Assembly: GCA_029245525.1 (NCBI GenBank)
Contig: JAQWPD010000022.1
Coordinates: forward strand, 1-63,138
Direction: 5' to 3'
DNA: 63,138 nucleotides
From: Gammaproteobacteria bacterium
Lineage (GTDB): Bacteria > Pseudomonadota > Gammaproteobacteria > Steroidobacterales > GCA-2729495
The notes under the pieces: model-generated
Databases searched by the model: none
The model's input: the letters and a program-made list of their open reading frames with translations, nothing else
Told to the model about the DNA's origin: nothing
Shown here: piece by piece, positions 63,064 to 63,138 of the stretch
Numbering within the stretch: the stretch's first letter is position 1
Layout: every line of letters starts with the position of its first letter
Translations under genes and position numbers: made by a program

Positions 63064-63138
63064 ATGCGCTGCTCGCTGGATTTATGTTGGCAGCATTTAA
63101 GCAGAGGTGGCATTTCTATGCCATGCGATCGGTTCCTG

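Overview
The window looks like chromosomal DNA of a marine-type gammaproteobacterium, probably from the Pseudomonas/Cellvibrio side of the class. The first 25 kb keep the gene order lpxD-lpxA-lpxB-rnhB-dnaE-accA-tilS-pyrG-kdsA-eno-ftsB-truD-surE-pcm-yqaA-nlpD, then recJ-prfB-lysS, which is typical of that group. Base composition is moderate, and no phage, insertion sequence, CRISPR array, tRNA or rRNA was seen. The genus cannot be named from this sequence.

Region by region. (1) 1-24.8 kb: lipid A synthesis, replication, fatty-acid, nucleotide, glycolysis, cell-division and translation genes. Several genes usual in this order are missing: fabZ between lpxD and lpxA, ispD and ispF between ftsB and truD, and rpoS after nlpD. 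prfB carries the classic +1 programmed frameshift. (2) 25-29 kb: a ChaN-family protein overlapping a UbiD-family decarboxylase that carries a twin-arginine lipoprotein-type leader, then NADP-type glutamate dehydrogenase. (3) 29-38 kb: two DEAD-box RNA helicases (rhlE, dbpA) flank an accessory block with a Rieske oxygenase, a TetR regulator and a 757-residue protein that fuses a Rieske oxygenase, a domain resembling the PCP_red domain of dark-operative protochlorophyllide reductase, and a short-chain dehydrogenase. (4) 38-46 kb: yaaA, an ABC-2 type exporter, and a carotenoid cluster (crtZ, crtB, crtI, crtY) for converting GGPP to zeaxanthin-type pigment; crtE is not in the window. (5) 46-63 kb: an ABC exporter, a SulP transporter, membrane di-iron enzymes (sterol-desaturase-like and fatty-acid-desaturase-like), recQ, an isochorismatase-like hydrolase, a six-bladed kelch-like protein, a NYN-domain protein, outer-membrane phospholipase A, a flavin-reductase-like protein with a possible second PCP_red-like tail, a CIA30 protein, a glycosyltransferase, a YdjM-like membrane protein and an SDR resembling plant chlorophyll b reductase (NOL/NYC1). 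A katG 3' remnant and a possible epimerase 5' remnant show local gene decay.

How it fits together. The left half is housekeeping. The right half is oxidative and membrane chemistry: pigment synthesis, membrane-lipid modification and several redox enzymes of unknown substrate. The best candidate for something undescribed is the Rieske/TetR/Rieske-PCP_red-SDR block. Rieske oxygenases, a PCP_red-like domain, a NOL-like SDR and a ChaN-like (haem-binding family) protein occurring together hint at tetrapyrrole or other large conjugated-ring chemistry, but that is inference; the sequence shows only the domains, not the substrate.
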